This document shows, piece by piece, positions 8,722 to 17,762 of a stretch of 44,124 nt of DNA. A model generated the notes under the pieces. It was not told where the DNA came from. It made no database searches and worked only from the letters and a program-made list of their open reading frames with translations. Within the stretch, counting starts at the first letter, position 1. Each line of letters begins with the position of its first letter. Source of the DNA: Ferruginibacter sp. (GTDB lineage: Bacteria; Bacteroidota; Bacteroidia; Chitinophagales; Chitinophagaceae); NCBI GenBank assembly GCA_025352625.1, contig JANXSR010000417.1, positions 1-44,124 on the forward strand, read 5' to 3'. A program made the translations under genes and the position numbers.

Positions 8722-10128
8722 ATGGACGCAAATTTTAACCCAGACAAACAACATACTTTATTATCACCTATCAGCATTTCTGGTACTGGTTTACATACCG
8801 GTATTAATGTAGACATGACGCTGAGACCAGCAAATGCAGGTTTTGGTTTTCAGTTTCAGCGTATTGATTTACCTGGTATGCCCATTATAAAAGCTGATTG
8901 CGATCTGGTTACAGATACATCAAGAGGAACAACGCTGGAAATTGGAGAAGCAAAAGTGAGTACTGTAGAACACATATTGGCTGCCCTTGTTGGCATGGGA
9001 GTAGATAATTGCCTGATTGAAATAAACGGACCGGAAATACCTATTATTGATGGAAGCAGTGAACCATTTGTAGAAATTATTGAAGAGGGTGGCGTGTTGG
9101 AACAAGAAGCTGCAAAAGCATGGTATTCTATTGATAATAATATCTCTTATTATGATGATGTAAAAAGAGTAGAGATGACTGTTCTGCCCTCTACAGATTA
9201 TAAAATCACTACTTTAATTGATTTTAATTCGCCGGTATTGGGTACACAACATGCCAGTTTAAAAACAATGCATGAGTTTAAATCTCAAATTGCACCATGC
9301 CGTACTTTTTGTTTTTTACATGAGTTAGAGGCATTGTTGGATAATAATTTGATAAAAGGCGGCGATATAAATAATGCCATTGTTGTGGTAGACAGGCCCG
9401 TAACAAAAGAAGAAATGGAGCGGCTGGCAAAAGCATTTGGCAGAGAAAAAGTAGAAGTAAAAAGTGAGGGCTATCTAAATAATCTGGAACTCCGTTTTCC
9501 AAATGAACCTGCCAGACATAAATTATTGGATGTAGTGGGCGATCTGGCGCTTATAGGCTATCCTATTAAAGGGCATATTATTGCCAACCGGCCAGGCCAC
9601 AGCAGTAATGTAGAGTTCGCTAAAAAAATAAAGAACTACATCAAAAAAAATAAACATACTAAAGGCATTCCTATTTACGATCCCACGCAACCGCCTGTTT
9701 ATTCATTGCAGCAAATAGAAAAAACATTACCACACCGCTATCCCTTTTTGTTGGTTGATAAAATTATTGAATTAACCGATAAACAGATTGTGGGTATTAA
9801 AAATGTAACTTTTAACGAGTATTTTTTTCAGGGGCATTTTCCCGGAAACCCAGTAATGCCAGGTGTTTTACAGGTAGAAGCACTAGCACAAACAGGTGGT
9901 ATTCTTTGTATCAATGCAATGCCCGAAGGACAGTATGATACCTATTTTATTAAAATAGAGAGTTGTAAATTCAAACAAAAAGTAGTACCCGGCGATACAA
10001 TGATTTTAAAAATGGAATTGATTGAGCCTATCCGCCGGGGAATATGTGTAATGAGAGGTAGTATTTTTGTCGGCAATAAATTATGTACTGAAGGTGATTT
10101 AACAGCACAGTTAGTAAAAAGAAGTTAA
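8722..10128 (+). CDS. lpxC/fabZ: Bifunctional LpxC deacetylase / FabZ dehydratase fusion
   Basis: A 468-residue fusion typical of Bacteroidota. Residues 1-310 are LpxC, the zinc deacetylase of UDP-3-O-acyl-GlcNAc and the committed step of lipid A synthesis: Zn ligands H84 (TVEHILAAL), H266 and D270 (RHKLLDVVGD), and catalytic H293 (NRPGHSSNVEF). After a short linker, residues 325-465 are FabZ, the 3-hydroxyacyl-ACP dehydratase: LPHRYPFLLVDK, catalytic H372 (QGHFPGNPVMPG) and E386 (LQVEALAQTGG). LpxC and FabZ compete for the 3-hydroxyacyl-ACP pool, so fusing them couples lipid A and fatty-acid synthesis. All key residues are present in both halves. Confidence 0.97.
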   Translation: MDANFNPDKQHTLLSPISISGTGLHTGINVDMTLRPANAGFGFQFQRIDLPGMPIIKADCDLVTDTSRGTTLEIGEAKVSTVEHILAALVGMGVDNCLIEINGPEIPIIDGSSEPFVEIIEEGGVLEQEAAKAWYSIDNNISYYDDVKRVEMTVLPSTDYKITTLIDFNSPVLGTQHASLKTMHEFKSQIAPCRTFCFLHELEALLDNNLIKGGDINNAIVVVDRPVTKEEMERLAKAFGREKVEVKSEGYLNNLELRFPNEPARHKLLDVVGDLALIGYPIKGHIIANRPGHSSNVEFAKKIKNYIKKNKHTKGIPIYDPTQPPVYSLQQIEKTLPHRYPFLLVDKIIELTDKQIVGIKNVTFNEYFFQGHFPGNPVMPGVLQVEALAQTGGILCINAMPEGQYDTYFIKIESCKFKQKVVPGDTMILKMELIEPIRRGICVMRGSIFVGNKLCTEGDLTAQLVKRS

Positions 10129-10228
10129 AAAGACTTTTCGTTAGTACAGTTGCGCTGGTATAAAATATCACTTTTAATACATTCGGAGTAATTCTGTGAT
10201 TTCCAAAATTTTAAACTTTTAGATTGTT

Positions 10229-11026
10229 ATGATTCATCCGCACACATACATACATCCTAATGCAAAATTAGCAACTAATGTAAAGATTGATCCTTTCAGT
10301 GTCATCCATCCAAATGTAGAAATTGGTGAAGGTACCTGGATAGGAAGCAACGTTACCATTATGGAAGGCGCAAGGATTGGGAAGAATTGCCGTATTTTTC
10401 CCGGAGCCGTTATTGCCGCCATTCCTCAGGATCTTAAATTTGAAGGCGAACAAACTACCGTTGAAATTGGAGACAATACAACCATTCGTGAGTTTGTAAC
10501 TGTTAACCGCGGCAGTAAAGATCGCTGGACAACAAAAGTGGGTAACAATTGCCTTATAATGGCGTACAGCCATATAGCACATGATTGTATTGTTGGCAAT
10601 AATTGTATTATGAGTAACAGTACGCAAATGGCAGGCCATGTAACTATGGGAGATAATTCTATCTTGGCAGGGATGTGCGCTATTCACCAGTTTGTACAAA
10701 TTGGGCAGCATGCATTTATTAGCGGAGGGTCGTTGGTTAGTAAAGATGTGCCCCCATATATTAAAGCAGGTAGAACGCCACTGAGTTATGCGGGAGTAAA
10801 CTCCGTTGGTTTAAAACGAAAAGGTTTTTCAAATGATCGAATTAACCAGATATTGGATATTTACCGCATCATCTACAATAAATCAATGAACACTTCTCAG
10901 GCACTTAATTTTATTGAAGAAGAATTACCTGCTACTGATGAAAGAGATGAAATTGTAACTTTTATAAGAGAAAGTGGCAGAGGCATCATTAAGCGTTTTG
11001 CAAAAGGAAGTCAGGATGATGAGTAA
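10229..11026 (+). CDS. lpxA: UDP-N-acetylglucosamine O-acyltransferase LpxA
   Basis: A 265-residue left-handed beta-helix acyltransferase of normal length, catalysing the first step of lipid A synthesis (3-hydroxyacyl-ACP to UDP-GlcNAc O-3). The catalytic histidine is in HIAHDCIVGNNC (H118, equivalent to E. coli H125). GMCAIHQFVQIGQHAFISGG and the C-terminal GLKRKGFSNDRINQI helix are LpxA signatures that separate it from LpxD. It follows lpxC-fabZ by 100 bp, completing an lpxD-lpxC/fabZ-lpxA block. Confidence 0.97.
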   Translation: MIHPHTYIHPNAKLATNVKIDPFSVIHPNVEIGEGTWIGSNVTIMEGARIGKNCRIFPGAVIAAIPQDLKFEGEQTTVEIGDNTTIREFVTVNRGSKDRWTTKVGNNCLIMAYSHIAHDCIVGNNCIMSNSTQMAGHVTMGDNSILAGMCAIHQFVQIGQHAFISGGSLVSKDVPPYIKAGRTPLSYAGVNSVGLKRKGFSNDRINQILDIYRIIYNKSMNTSQALNFIEEELPATDERDEIVTFIRESGRGIIKRFAKGSQDDE

Positions 11027-11123
11027 AGCCATCTTTTAAGAGTATTTAATAACATCTTTATAAACGTTAACAAGATAAATTCTTATTAAAAATACTTTCA
11101 TAAAGTAAGTTTCACTTCATAAA

Positions 11124-11735
11124 ATGCAGATCACCTTAAACAATGTTGGCAAAAGATTTAACAGAGAGTGGATATTCCGGCATTTTAGTTATTCTTTTAT
11201 TGCGCAAAAAAAATATGCCATTACCGGATCCAACGGTTCAGGCAAATCTACTTTGTTACAGGTAATTGCCGGCTCCCTTTCGCACAATGAAGGAAAGGTT
11301 GACTTTACATTTCAACAAAAGCCAATTGAGGAGGAGCAACATTTTCAACACATCTCCATTGCAGCCCCTTATTTAGAGTTAATAGAAGAAATGACATCCG
11401 GCGAGTTTTTGAGTTTTCACAAACAGTTTAAAAAACTAACACTTGCTGATAAAGAAATATTAGAAATTGTAGGATTGCAAAAAGCAGTTAACAAACAAAT
11501 ACGCTATTACAGCAGTGGAATGAAACAACGATTAAAACTGGCACAAGCCTTTTTTTGCAATGCACCTGTTTTATTGTTAGATGAGCCAACCACTAATTTA
11601 GATGCAGAAGGCATTGCATTGTATCAATATCTGATAAAAAATTTCACATCAAATAAACTTGTAATTATAAGCAGCAATGATTTGCAGGAATATGAATTTT
11701 GCGATGCAGTAGTTGCTATTGGAGATTATAAATAA
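11124..11735 (+). CDS. ABC-type ATPase subunit with divergent Q- and H-loops
   Basis: A compact 203-residue ATP-binding subunit. Walker A is GSNGSGKSTLL (about residues 35-45), the signature motif YSSGMKQRLKLAQAF and Walker B VLLLDEPTTNLD are intact. Two switch residues differ from the norm: at the Q-loop the sequence reads ISIAAPYLELIEEMT without the usual glutamine, and the H-switch position reads IISSNDLQE instead of ...HD. No permease lies in the window; the only same-strand neighbour is lpxA, 97 bp upstream. The substrate is unknown. The gene is convergent with ald, with only 9 bp between the stops. Confidence 0.85.
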   Translation: MQITLNNVGKRFNREWIFRHFSYSFIAQKKYAITGSNGSGKSTLLQVIAGSLSHNEGKVDFTFQQKPIEEEQHFQHISIAAPYLELIEEMTSGEFLSFHKQFKKLTLADKEILEIVGLQKAVNKQIRYYSSGMKQRLKLAQAFFCNAPVLLLDEPTTNLDAEGIALYQYLIKNFTSNKLVIISSNDLQEYEFCDAVVAIGDYK

Positions 11736-11744
11736 TCATTTTAT

Positions 11745-12959
11745 TTATCGCCTGCTTGCTATCAGTAAATTTAAATCTGTGTACTTTAAATCAAACCTTT
11801 CACTTAAATAAAAGTTAGTCAGGCTTCCTTTAAACATATAGATACCGCTGCGTATATTTATTTTGTACCATACTACATTATCAATTCCGCCATCATCAGC
11901 TGTTTCCAGCAAAAGCGGCATTAACACATTGCTAATAGCCTGAGATGCGGTACGGGCAAAGCCACTGGGGATATTGGGCACGCAGAAATGTATCACATCA
12001 TATTTTCTAAATACAGGCTTTTCAAGGGTGGTTACTTCACTGGTCTCAAAACACCCTCCTCTGTCAATACTAACATCAACAATCACGGTACCTGGTCGCA
12101 TGTTACTTACCATTTCTTCTGTAACTACAATAGGGGTTCTGCCACCGGTACTGCTTAAAGCGCCCACAGCCACATCGCAGGTTTTTAATTGTTTCGCTAA
12201 AATTTTAGGTTCAATAACGGAAGTCCATAAACGCCCTCCAATATTATTCTGCAACCTTTTTAGCCTATAAATACTATTATCAAATATCTTTACGCTGGCT
12301 CCCATTGCAAGTGCCGTTCTGGCTGCATATTCACCTACAATACCAGCACCAATAATAATCACTTTTGTAGGAGGAATTCCACTAATACCACCTACTAATA
12401 CTCCCTTTCCCTGATTGGCATTGTTTAAATATTGCCCTGCAATCAGCATTACTGCACTGCCGGCAATTTCACTCATGCTTCGCACAATGGGGTTATGTCC
12501 ACTATCATCCTTTAGGTTTTCAAAACTCAGCGCTGTAATTTTCTTATCCATCATCTTCTGCAAAATCTCCCTTTTCATCACAGATAAATGTATGGGTGAA
12601 ATAATATATTGGTTGGGTTTCAGTAACTCACATTCACTTTCACTAACCGGCGCACTTTTTACCAGTATATCACATTCAAAAACCTCCTTTTTATTATAGG
12701 CAATTTTGGCACCGGCATCGCTGTAGTCTTTATCTGTATAACTGGCACCTTCGCCTGCTTTAGTTTCTATCACAACCCTGTGGCCATTTGCAACCATCAC
12801 TCCTACTGCTTCAGGCGTTAAAGCAATACGATTTTCGCTAAACGAAGTTTCCTTAGGAATACCGATAAATAATTCTTCCCCTTTAGGTTTTACATCCAGG
12901 GTTTCTTCCAACGTTTCGTAACTAAAAGAGGGAGATACAAATGGTTTTGATGTTGCCAT
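11745..12959 (-). CDS. ald: Alanine dehydrogenase
   Basis: A 404-residue member of the alanine dehydrogenase / PNT family, converting L-alanine to pyruvate and ammonia with NAD. The N-terminal substrate domain has IGIPKETSFSENRIALTPEAV, the substrate-binding lysine in ILVKSAPVSE and histidine in YIISPIHLS. The Rossmann domain has VIIIGAGIVGEYAARTALAMGASV and, later, IVDVSIDRGGCFETSE and VPNIPSGFARTASQAISN. A 20-30-residue N-terminal extension before IGIPKE and a longer C-terminus distinguish it from B. subtilis Ald. I cannot exclude a related amino-acid dehydrogenase, but alanine is the best call. It starts 27 bp after tsaE, so the two may be co-transcribed. Confidence 0.9.
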   Translation of the reverse strand: MATSKPFVSPSFSYETLEETLDVKPKGEELFIGIPKETSFSENRIALTPEAVGVMVANGHRVVIETKAGEGASYTDKDYSDAGAKIAYNKKEVFECDILVKSAPVSESECELLKPNQYIISPIHLSVMKREILQKMMDKKITALSFENLKDDSGHNPIVRSMSEIAGSAVMLIAGQYLNNANQGKGVLVGGISGIPPTKVIIIGAGIVGEYAARTALAMGASVKIFDNSIYRLKRLQNNIGGRLWTSVIEPKILAKQLKTCDVAVGALSSTGGRTPIVVTEEMVSNMRPGTVIVDVSIDRGGCFETSEVTTLEKPVFRKYDVIHFCVPNIPSGFARTASQAISNVLMPLLLETADDGGIDNVVWYKINIRSGIYMFKGSLTNFYLSERFDLKYTDLNLLIASRR

Positions 12960-12986
12960 AATAATGAAAGATTGAAAGCGTACAAA

Positions 12987-13400
12987 TTACAAATTAATTT
13001 TCAGCTTTCGGGTATTCATGTCAATTGCTGTAATGTTGATATGCAAAGTATTATCAGGAAAAATACCCGGTGCCTGCTCCGGCCATTCTACAAAACAGGT
13101 GTTACCAGAATATAAACAATCTTCTACTCCTGCCTGTATGGCTTCCTCTTCATCTTTTAACCTGTAAAGATCCATATGATAAATAATTCGCCCTTGCTGA
13201 TTTGTATATTGGTTTATAATTGAAAACGTTGGACTGGAAATATTATCCTTAACACCCATTACCCCGCTAACAGCATGCACGAAAGTAGTTTTGCCTGCTC
13301 CCATTTCTCCATGAAATGCAAAAACGTTATAACCCGAAGTCAAATCAACAAACTTTTGGGCTGCTTCAGTTATTTTATCAAGTGTAAAATTTAACTCCAT
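12987..13400 (-). CDS. tsaE: tRNA threonylcarbamoyladenosine biosynthesis ATPase TsaE
   Basis: A 137-residue P-loop protein of typical TsaE size. Walker A is GEMGAGKTTF (K37), followed by SSPTFSIINQY (the switch region with the conserved SPTF) and YHMDLYRLKDEEEA and FVEWPEQAPG, all diagnostic of the family. TsaE works with TsaB, TsaC and TsaD to make t6A37 on ANN-decoding tRNAs. It is divergent from the copper ATPase with only 62 bp between the start codons; its -7 box ends 4 nt before the ATG, which predicts a leaderless mRNA. Confidence 0.95.
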   Translation of the reverse strand: MELNFTLDKITEAAQKFVDLTSGYNVFAFHGEMGAGKTTFVHAVSGVMGVKDNISSPTFSIINQYTNQQGRIIYHMDLYRLKDEEEAIQAGVEDCLYSGNTCFVEWPEQAPGIFPDNTLHINITAIDMNTRKLKINL

Positions 13401-13404
13401 GTTG

Positions 13405-13412
13405 CAAAGATA
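13405..13412 (-). promoter_or_regulatory. -7 promoter box TATCTTTG of tsaE
   Basis: A perfect TAnnTTTG on the minus strand, 4 nt before the tsaE ATG, so transcription should start at or next to the start codon. Confidence 0.6.
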
Positions 13413-13450
13413 TTTTCCTTCATTAGTAATTGGGTAACAATAGCAAAGAA

Positions 13451-13458
13451 TAATTTTG
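13451..13458 (+). promoter_or_regulatory. -7 promoter box TAATTTTG of the copper ATPase gene
   Basis: A perfect TAnnTTTG that ends 4 nt before the ATG; an ATTG at 13429-13432 lies 18 nt upstream as a possible -33. Predicts a leaderless transcript divergent from tsaE. Confidence 0.6.
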
Positions 13459-13462
13459 CAGT

Positions 13463-15580
13463 ATGGAAAAAGTAGAATGGAAAGTTGAGGGAATGGACTG
13501 TACCAATTGTGCGCTCACTATTTCGAAATACCTAAATAAGGAAGGACTTAAAAATGTAAAGGTAAACTTCATAGGTGGTGAAGTTACTTTTGATTTGAAT
13601 GAAGGTAAATCCAAAGAACAATTAGCCAAAGGCATTACTGGTTTGGGATATAGTGTTGTAAATGAAACAAAAGTTGCAATCAGCAAACCTCCCACTAAAA
13701 TTTTCACCAATCATTTACAAAGATTTTTATTTTGTTTACCCTTTACAGCAGTGTTGATGCTGCATATGCTGCCATGGCATATCCATTTTTTAATGAACCC
13801 CTGGATACAACTTGCAATTTGTTTGCCCGTTTACATGGTTGGTATGGGATATTTTGGAGTAAGTGCCATTAAAAGTTTACGTGGCGGTATCCCTAATATG
13901 AATGTATTAATTGCCATTGGTGCTACTGCTGCATTTGTATATAGCCTTATTGGCACAGTGGGCAATTTTGGAATGGATTATGTATTTTATGAAACTACTG
14001 CCACCATTATTACCCTTGTATTCCTTGGAGAATGGGTTGAGCATAAATCTGTATCTACAACCCAAAAGGAATTAAACAAATTAGCTGCGCAGCAAAAGGT
14101 AATGGCCAATATGATCGCTTTTGATGACGAGCATAAAGAAAATATTTTTCCGGTAGAAAATACACAACTGCGTACAGGTGACCTTATCTTGATTAAAACA
14201 GGTGAGCAGGTACCGATGGATTGTAAAATATTATGGGGTGATGCACATGTAAATGAAGCATTGCTAACCGGAGAAAGCAACCCCGTACACAAACAAAAAA
14301 AAGATGCACTAATTGGTGGAAGCCTTTTAACTGACGGTACTGTAAAAGCACAGGTAACAGCTACCGGCAAAGACACAGTGCTGAGTAATATTTTAAATCT
14401 TGTGAAACAAGCACAAGGCGAAAAGCCACCCATTCAACAATTAGCAGATAAAATAAGTGCTGTGTTTGTTCCTGTAGTATTAGGTATATCGGTACTTACT
14501 TTTTTGTTAAATTATTTTGTAGCTGATATTGATGCTACAAGCTCTTTAATGAGAAGCATTGCAGTATTGGTTATTAGTTGTCCATGCGCCATGGGGCTGG
14601 CAACACCTGCGGCAATAGCTGTTGGCTTGGGGCGTGCAGCCAAAAATGGCATCCTGTTTCGAAATGCAAAAAGTTTAGAATTATTTAAGGGTATTAAAAC
14701 GGTGGTGTTTGATAAAACTGGCACCCTTACTAAAGGAGAATTTACTATTTCTGGGTTTGACGCTGGCACGATGCCGGAAGATGAATTTAAGCGCATCGTT
14801 TTTTCATTGGAAAAATATTCCAATCATCCCATAGCAAAAGTAATTTCTACTAACTGGAAAATAAATAATAGTATCGCCTGGAAAAAAATTGAGGAAATAA
14901 AAGGCATTGGAATGAAGGGAGAAGATGCTGACGGAAATATTTATCAGTTAGGCAATAATAACACCGGGGCATCAACTAATAACAAAGGGGCGCACACAGC
15001 TTATCTGATAAAAAATAATGAATCAATCGGCTGGCTTGATCTTGCAGATGAAATAAGAGAAGAATCAAAACAGGTTATTAGCTATCTGCATTCAATAAAT
15101 ATCAAAACCATTTTATTGAGTGGTGACAGTTTGGAAAGATGTAAAAAAGTTGCTGATGCAGTAGGGATAGACCAGGTATTTGCTCAACAAAAACCGGAAG
15201 AAAAATTAATAGTCATTGAACAATTAAATAAAGCCAATCCCACTGCAATGGTTGGAGATGGTATAAATGATGCGCCCGCATTGGCCAAAGCAACCATTGG
15301 AATTTCAATGAGTGATGCTTCTCAATTGGCAATGCAGACTGCACAGGTTGTTTTAATGAACAAAGGGATTCAACACTTGCCTTTGGCATTGGGTTTGGGA
15401 AAACATACTTTCGCCACCATAAAGCAAAATCTTTTTTGGGCATTTATTTATAATATTGTTGCCATACCAATTGCCGCAGTTGGGTTATTGCACCCCGGGG
15501 TAGCCGCATTGGCAATGGGTTTTAGCGATGTGGTACTGGCCATTAATTCTATCAGGCTCAATTACAGGAAAGTGGTTTAA
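13463..15580 (+). CDS. copA: P1B-type heavy-metal ATPase, probably Cu(I)
   Basis: A 705-residue P-type ATPase. Residues 1-70 are an HMA domain with CxxC (C13, C16 in GMDCTNCALTI). Eight membrane segments are expected, with the metal-site CPC motif at C373-C375 (VISCPCAMGLATPAA). The cytoplasmic part shows TGES in the actuator domain, DKTGTLTKG (phosphorylated D417), NHPIA in the N-domain and GDGINDAPALAKA in the hinge. HMA CxxC plus CPC points to Cu(I)/Ag(I) export, or loading of cuproproteins such as cytochrome oxidase; the direction cannot be told from sequence. The recQ start lies 23 bp after its stop. Confidence 0.92.
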   Translation: MEKVEWKVEGMDCTNCALTISKYLNKEGLKNVKVNFIGGEVTFDLNEGKSKEQLAKGITGLGYSVVNETKVAISKPPTKIFTNHLQRFLFCLPFTAVLMLHMLPWHIHFLMNPWIQLAICLPVYMVGMGYFGVSAIKSLRGGIPNMNVLIAIGATAAFVYSLIGTVGNFGMDYVFYETTATIITLVFLGEWVEHKSVSTTQKELNKLAAQQKVMANMIAFDDEHKENIFPVENTQLRTGDLILIKTGEQVPMDCKILWGDAHVNEALLTGESNPVHKQKKDALIGGSLLTDGTVKAQVTATGKDTVLSNILNLVKQAQGEKPPIQQLADKISAVFVPVVLGISVLTFLLNYFVADIDATSSLMRSIAVLVISCPCAMGLATPAAIAVGLGRAAKNGILFRNAKSLELFKGIKTVVFDKTGTLTKGEFTISGFDAGTMPEDEFKRIVFSLEKYSNHPIAKVISTNWKINNSIAWKKIEEIKGIGMKGEDADGNIYQLGNNNTGASTNNKGAHTAYLIKNNESIGWLDLADEIREESKQVISYLHSINIKTILLSGDSLERCKKVADAVGIDQVFAQQKPEEKLIVIEQLNKANPTAMVGDGINDAPALAKATIGISMSDASQLAMQTAQVVLMNKGIQHLPLALGLGKHTFATIKQNLFWAFIYNIVAIPIAAVGLLHPGVAALAMGFSDVVLAINSIRLNYRKVV

Positions 15581-15603
15581 TTTCAAGCCATAATTACTTT
15601 CTT

Positions 15604-17505
15604 TTGACAATACACGAAATACTAAAGGAATACTGGGGATATGATACTTTCCGGCCATTGCAGGAAGATATCATTAATGCAGTGTTGCGGGGAAATGATA
15701 CATTAGCTTTACTCCCCACTGGTGGAGGTAAATCTATTTGCTTTCAGGTACCCGCTTTAGCAAAAGATGGATTGTGCCTTGTAATCAGTCCGCTGATTGC
15801 TTTAATGAAAGACCAGGTACAAAATTTAAAAACCAAAGGTATTCCCGCATTATCTATTTTTTCAGGCATGAGTTTTTTAGAAGTAAAAAAAACCTTGCAA
15901 AATGCGGTTCATGGCAATTATAAATTTTTGTATGTTTCACCTGAGCGGCTGGAAACTAATTTATTTTTAGAGTACTTACCTGCTATGAACATCAACCTCA
16001 TTGCCGTAGATGAGGCACATTGTATTTCTCAATGGGGTTATGATTTTAGACCACCTTACATACGCATTGCCCAATTACGTGAATACCTGCAACAAACTCC
16101 TATCCTGGCTTTAACGGCTTCCGCTACCGTGACTGTTCAAAATGATATTTGTGAAAAATTAATTTTTTCAAAAAAACAACAGCGTTTTCAGCAATCCTTT
16201 GAACGGCCCAATCTTTCTTACAGTGTTTTTAATGTTACCGGTAAACAAAATAAATTGTTAGAAATATTGAACAATGTAAAAGGGAGTGCCATTGTTTATT
16301 GCAAAAGCCGGAGGCATACAAAAGATATTGCCGATCTGCTATTACTCAATAAAATTAATGCCAGTTACTACCATGCAGGTTTAACAACCGAAGAGAGAAA
16401 TAAGCGCCAGGAAGACTGGATAAATAATACCACAAGGGTGATGGCTTGTACCAATGCTTTTGGTATGGGTATAGATAAACCAAATGTACGGGTGGTTATA
16501 CATTATGATGTGCCTGATTGTTTGGAAAATTATTATCAGGAAGCTGGCCGGGCTGGCCGGGATGGGAAAAGAGCTTATGCAGTTTTATTGTACAATAGTA
16601 AGGAGTTAGAAGATCTTAAATTACAATCCGGTATCCGATATCCTGCCAAAGAAGAGATTAAAAAAGTGTACACGGCCATCATGAATTACCTGCAAATTGC
16701 TGCAGGCAGCGGAGAAGGAATTAGTTTCGATGTTGATTTAGCTGCTTTTACAACTGCATTTAAAATAAATATTCTTACTGCCACCTATGCAATTAAAACA
16801 TTGGAGCAGGAAGAAATAATTAGGTATAACGAAGTCTTTTTTAAACCTTCAACATTGGTATTTAATTGCTATAAAGATCAATTGAATGACTTTGAAAATC
16901 AGTACCCGCAACTGGAAGCAGTAATTAAAGGTTTGCTGCGCTCGTACGAGGGTATTTTCGATTTTCCTGCCACTATTTATGAAACACAATTGGCAAAATT
17001 TATTCAAAAAAAATTACCCGAATTAATCAAAGAATTACAGCAACTCAATAAACTGGGAATTGTTGAGTATTCTCCCAGAAAAGACAAACCGCAAATCACA
17101 CTTTTGCAAAACAGAATGTACGCTGATAGTTTTGTAATTAATCTAACCGATTATTTACAACGCAAACAAAATTTCGAAAAACGTATAGAATCTATTTATA
17201 AATATATCCAACAAACTAATACCTGCAGAAGCCAATTGATCGCTTCTTATTTTAATGACCTTACAATAAAAAAATGTGGTATATGCGATAACTGCATTAA
17301 TCAAAATGATGTAGTAATTAGCATTGAAGAGTTTGAAAATATTGCAGCGAAAATATTTCAACACCTGGCTGAAAAACCATTACTGCCTGATGAACTAATG
17401 AAAAAATTAGCAGGTGTAAGGAAGGAGAAATTTTGGAAAGTAACAGACTACTTACAAGCTGAAAAAAAAATCTATTTCAATAAGGAAGGGGAAATGCAAA
17501 AATAA
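15604..17505 (+). CDS. recQ: ATP-dependent DNA helicase RecQ
   Basis: A 633-residue 3'-5' SF2 helicase for recombination and repair. It shows WGYDTFRPLQEDII (motif 0), LLPTGGGKSICF (K43), DEAH (136-139), ALTASATVTVQNDI, and YYQEAGRAGRDGK (motif VI). The RQC zinc site has all four cysteines (C541, C558, C561, C564 in KKCGICDNC). The C-terminus after the zinc site is short and no HRDC domain is visible. The start is TTG: no ATG exists upstream in frame, and this TTG places motif 0 at the usual distance. It follows the copper ATPase by 23 bp, so readthrough from that promoter is likely. Confidence 0.94.
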   Translation: MTIHEILKEYWGYDTFRPLQEDIINAVLRGNDTLALLPTGGGKSICFQVPALAKDGLCLVISPLIALMKDQVQNLKTKGIPALSIFSGMSFLEVKKTLQNAVHGNYKFLYVSPERLETNLFLEYLPAMNINLIAVDEAHCISQWGYDFRPPYIRIAQLREYLQQTPILALTASATVTVQNDICEKLIFSKKQQRFQQSFERPNLSYSVFNVTGKQNKLLEILNNVKGSAIVYCKSRRHTKDIADLLLLNKINASYYHAGLTTEERNKRQEDWINNTTRVMACTNAFGMGIDKPNVRVVIHYDVPDCLENYYQEAGRAGRDGKRAYAVLLYNSKELEDLKLQSGIRYPAKEEIKKVYTAIMNYLQIAAGSGEGISFDVDLAAFTTAFKINILTATYAIKTLEQEEIIRYNEVFFKPSTLVFNCYKDQLNDFENQYPQLEAVIKGLLRSYEGIFDFPATIYETQLAKFIQKKLPELIKELQQLNKLGIVEYSPRKDKPQITLLQNRMYADSFVINLTDYLQRKQNFEKRIESIYKYIQQTNTCRSQLIASYFNDLTIKKCGICDNCINQNDVVISIEEFENIAAKIFQHLAEKPLLPDELMKKLAGVRKEKFWKVTDYLQAEKKIYFNKEGEMQK

Positions 17506-17535
17506 AAAAAGGGACCAAGATAGAAATCTAGTCCC
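17504..17535 (-). terminator. Intrinsic terminator downstream of ruvB (minus strand)
   Basis: On the minus strand GGGAC / GTCCC encloses a second stem AGAT / ATCT and is followed by seven T that overlap the last codon of recQ. In the plus direction the following T run is weak, so the main direction is minus. Confidence 0.75.
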
Positions 17536-17552
17536 GCTTTAAAATCCAATAT

Positions 17553-17579
17553 CCTATGAAAAACCGAAACGAAGATAGG
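17553..17579. other. Second hairpin in the recQ-ruvB gap
   Basis: CCTAT / ATAGG closes a 17-nt loop, 17 bp from the terminator hairpin. In the convergent recQ-ruvB gap (17506-17762) these two hairpins are the only structure; the rest is plain AT-rich DNA. Confidence 0.4.
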
Positions 17580-17762
17580 GGCTTATATAATATAATACAA
17601 GTTTTTGAATAACTATTTTAGGAAATTTTGTGTGTTTTAAAATATAGATTTAAATAATTAATAGATTATTAAATAGATGAATATCAATTCAGTAATGAAT
17701 TCATATTTGTTTTCTATTATCTCCAAGCAAAAACAGATATTTTACTTTACAGCTTTAAAAAA

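Noticed and set aside
17556-17612. 18-codon ORF (MKNRNEDRGLYNII...) after recQ, possible leader peptide
   Set aside because: It lies downstream of recQ with no gene following on the same strand, and part of it forms a hairpin.
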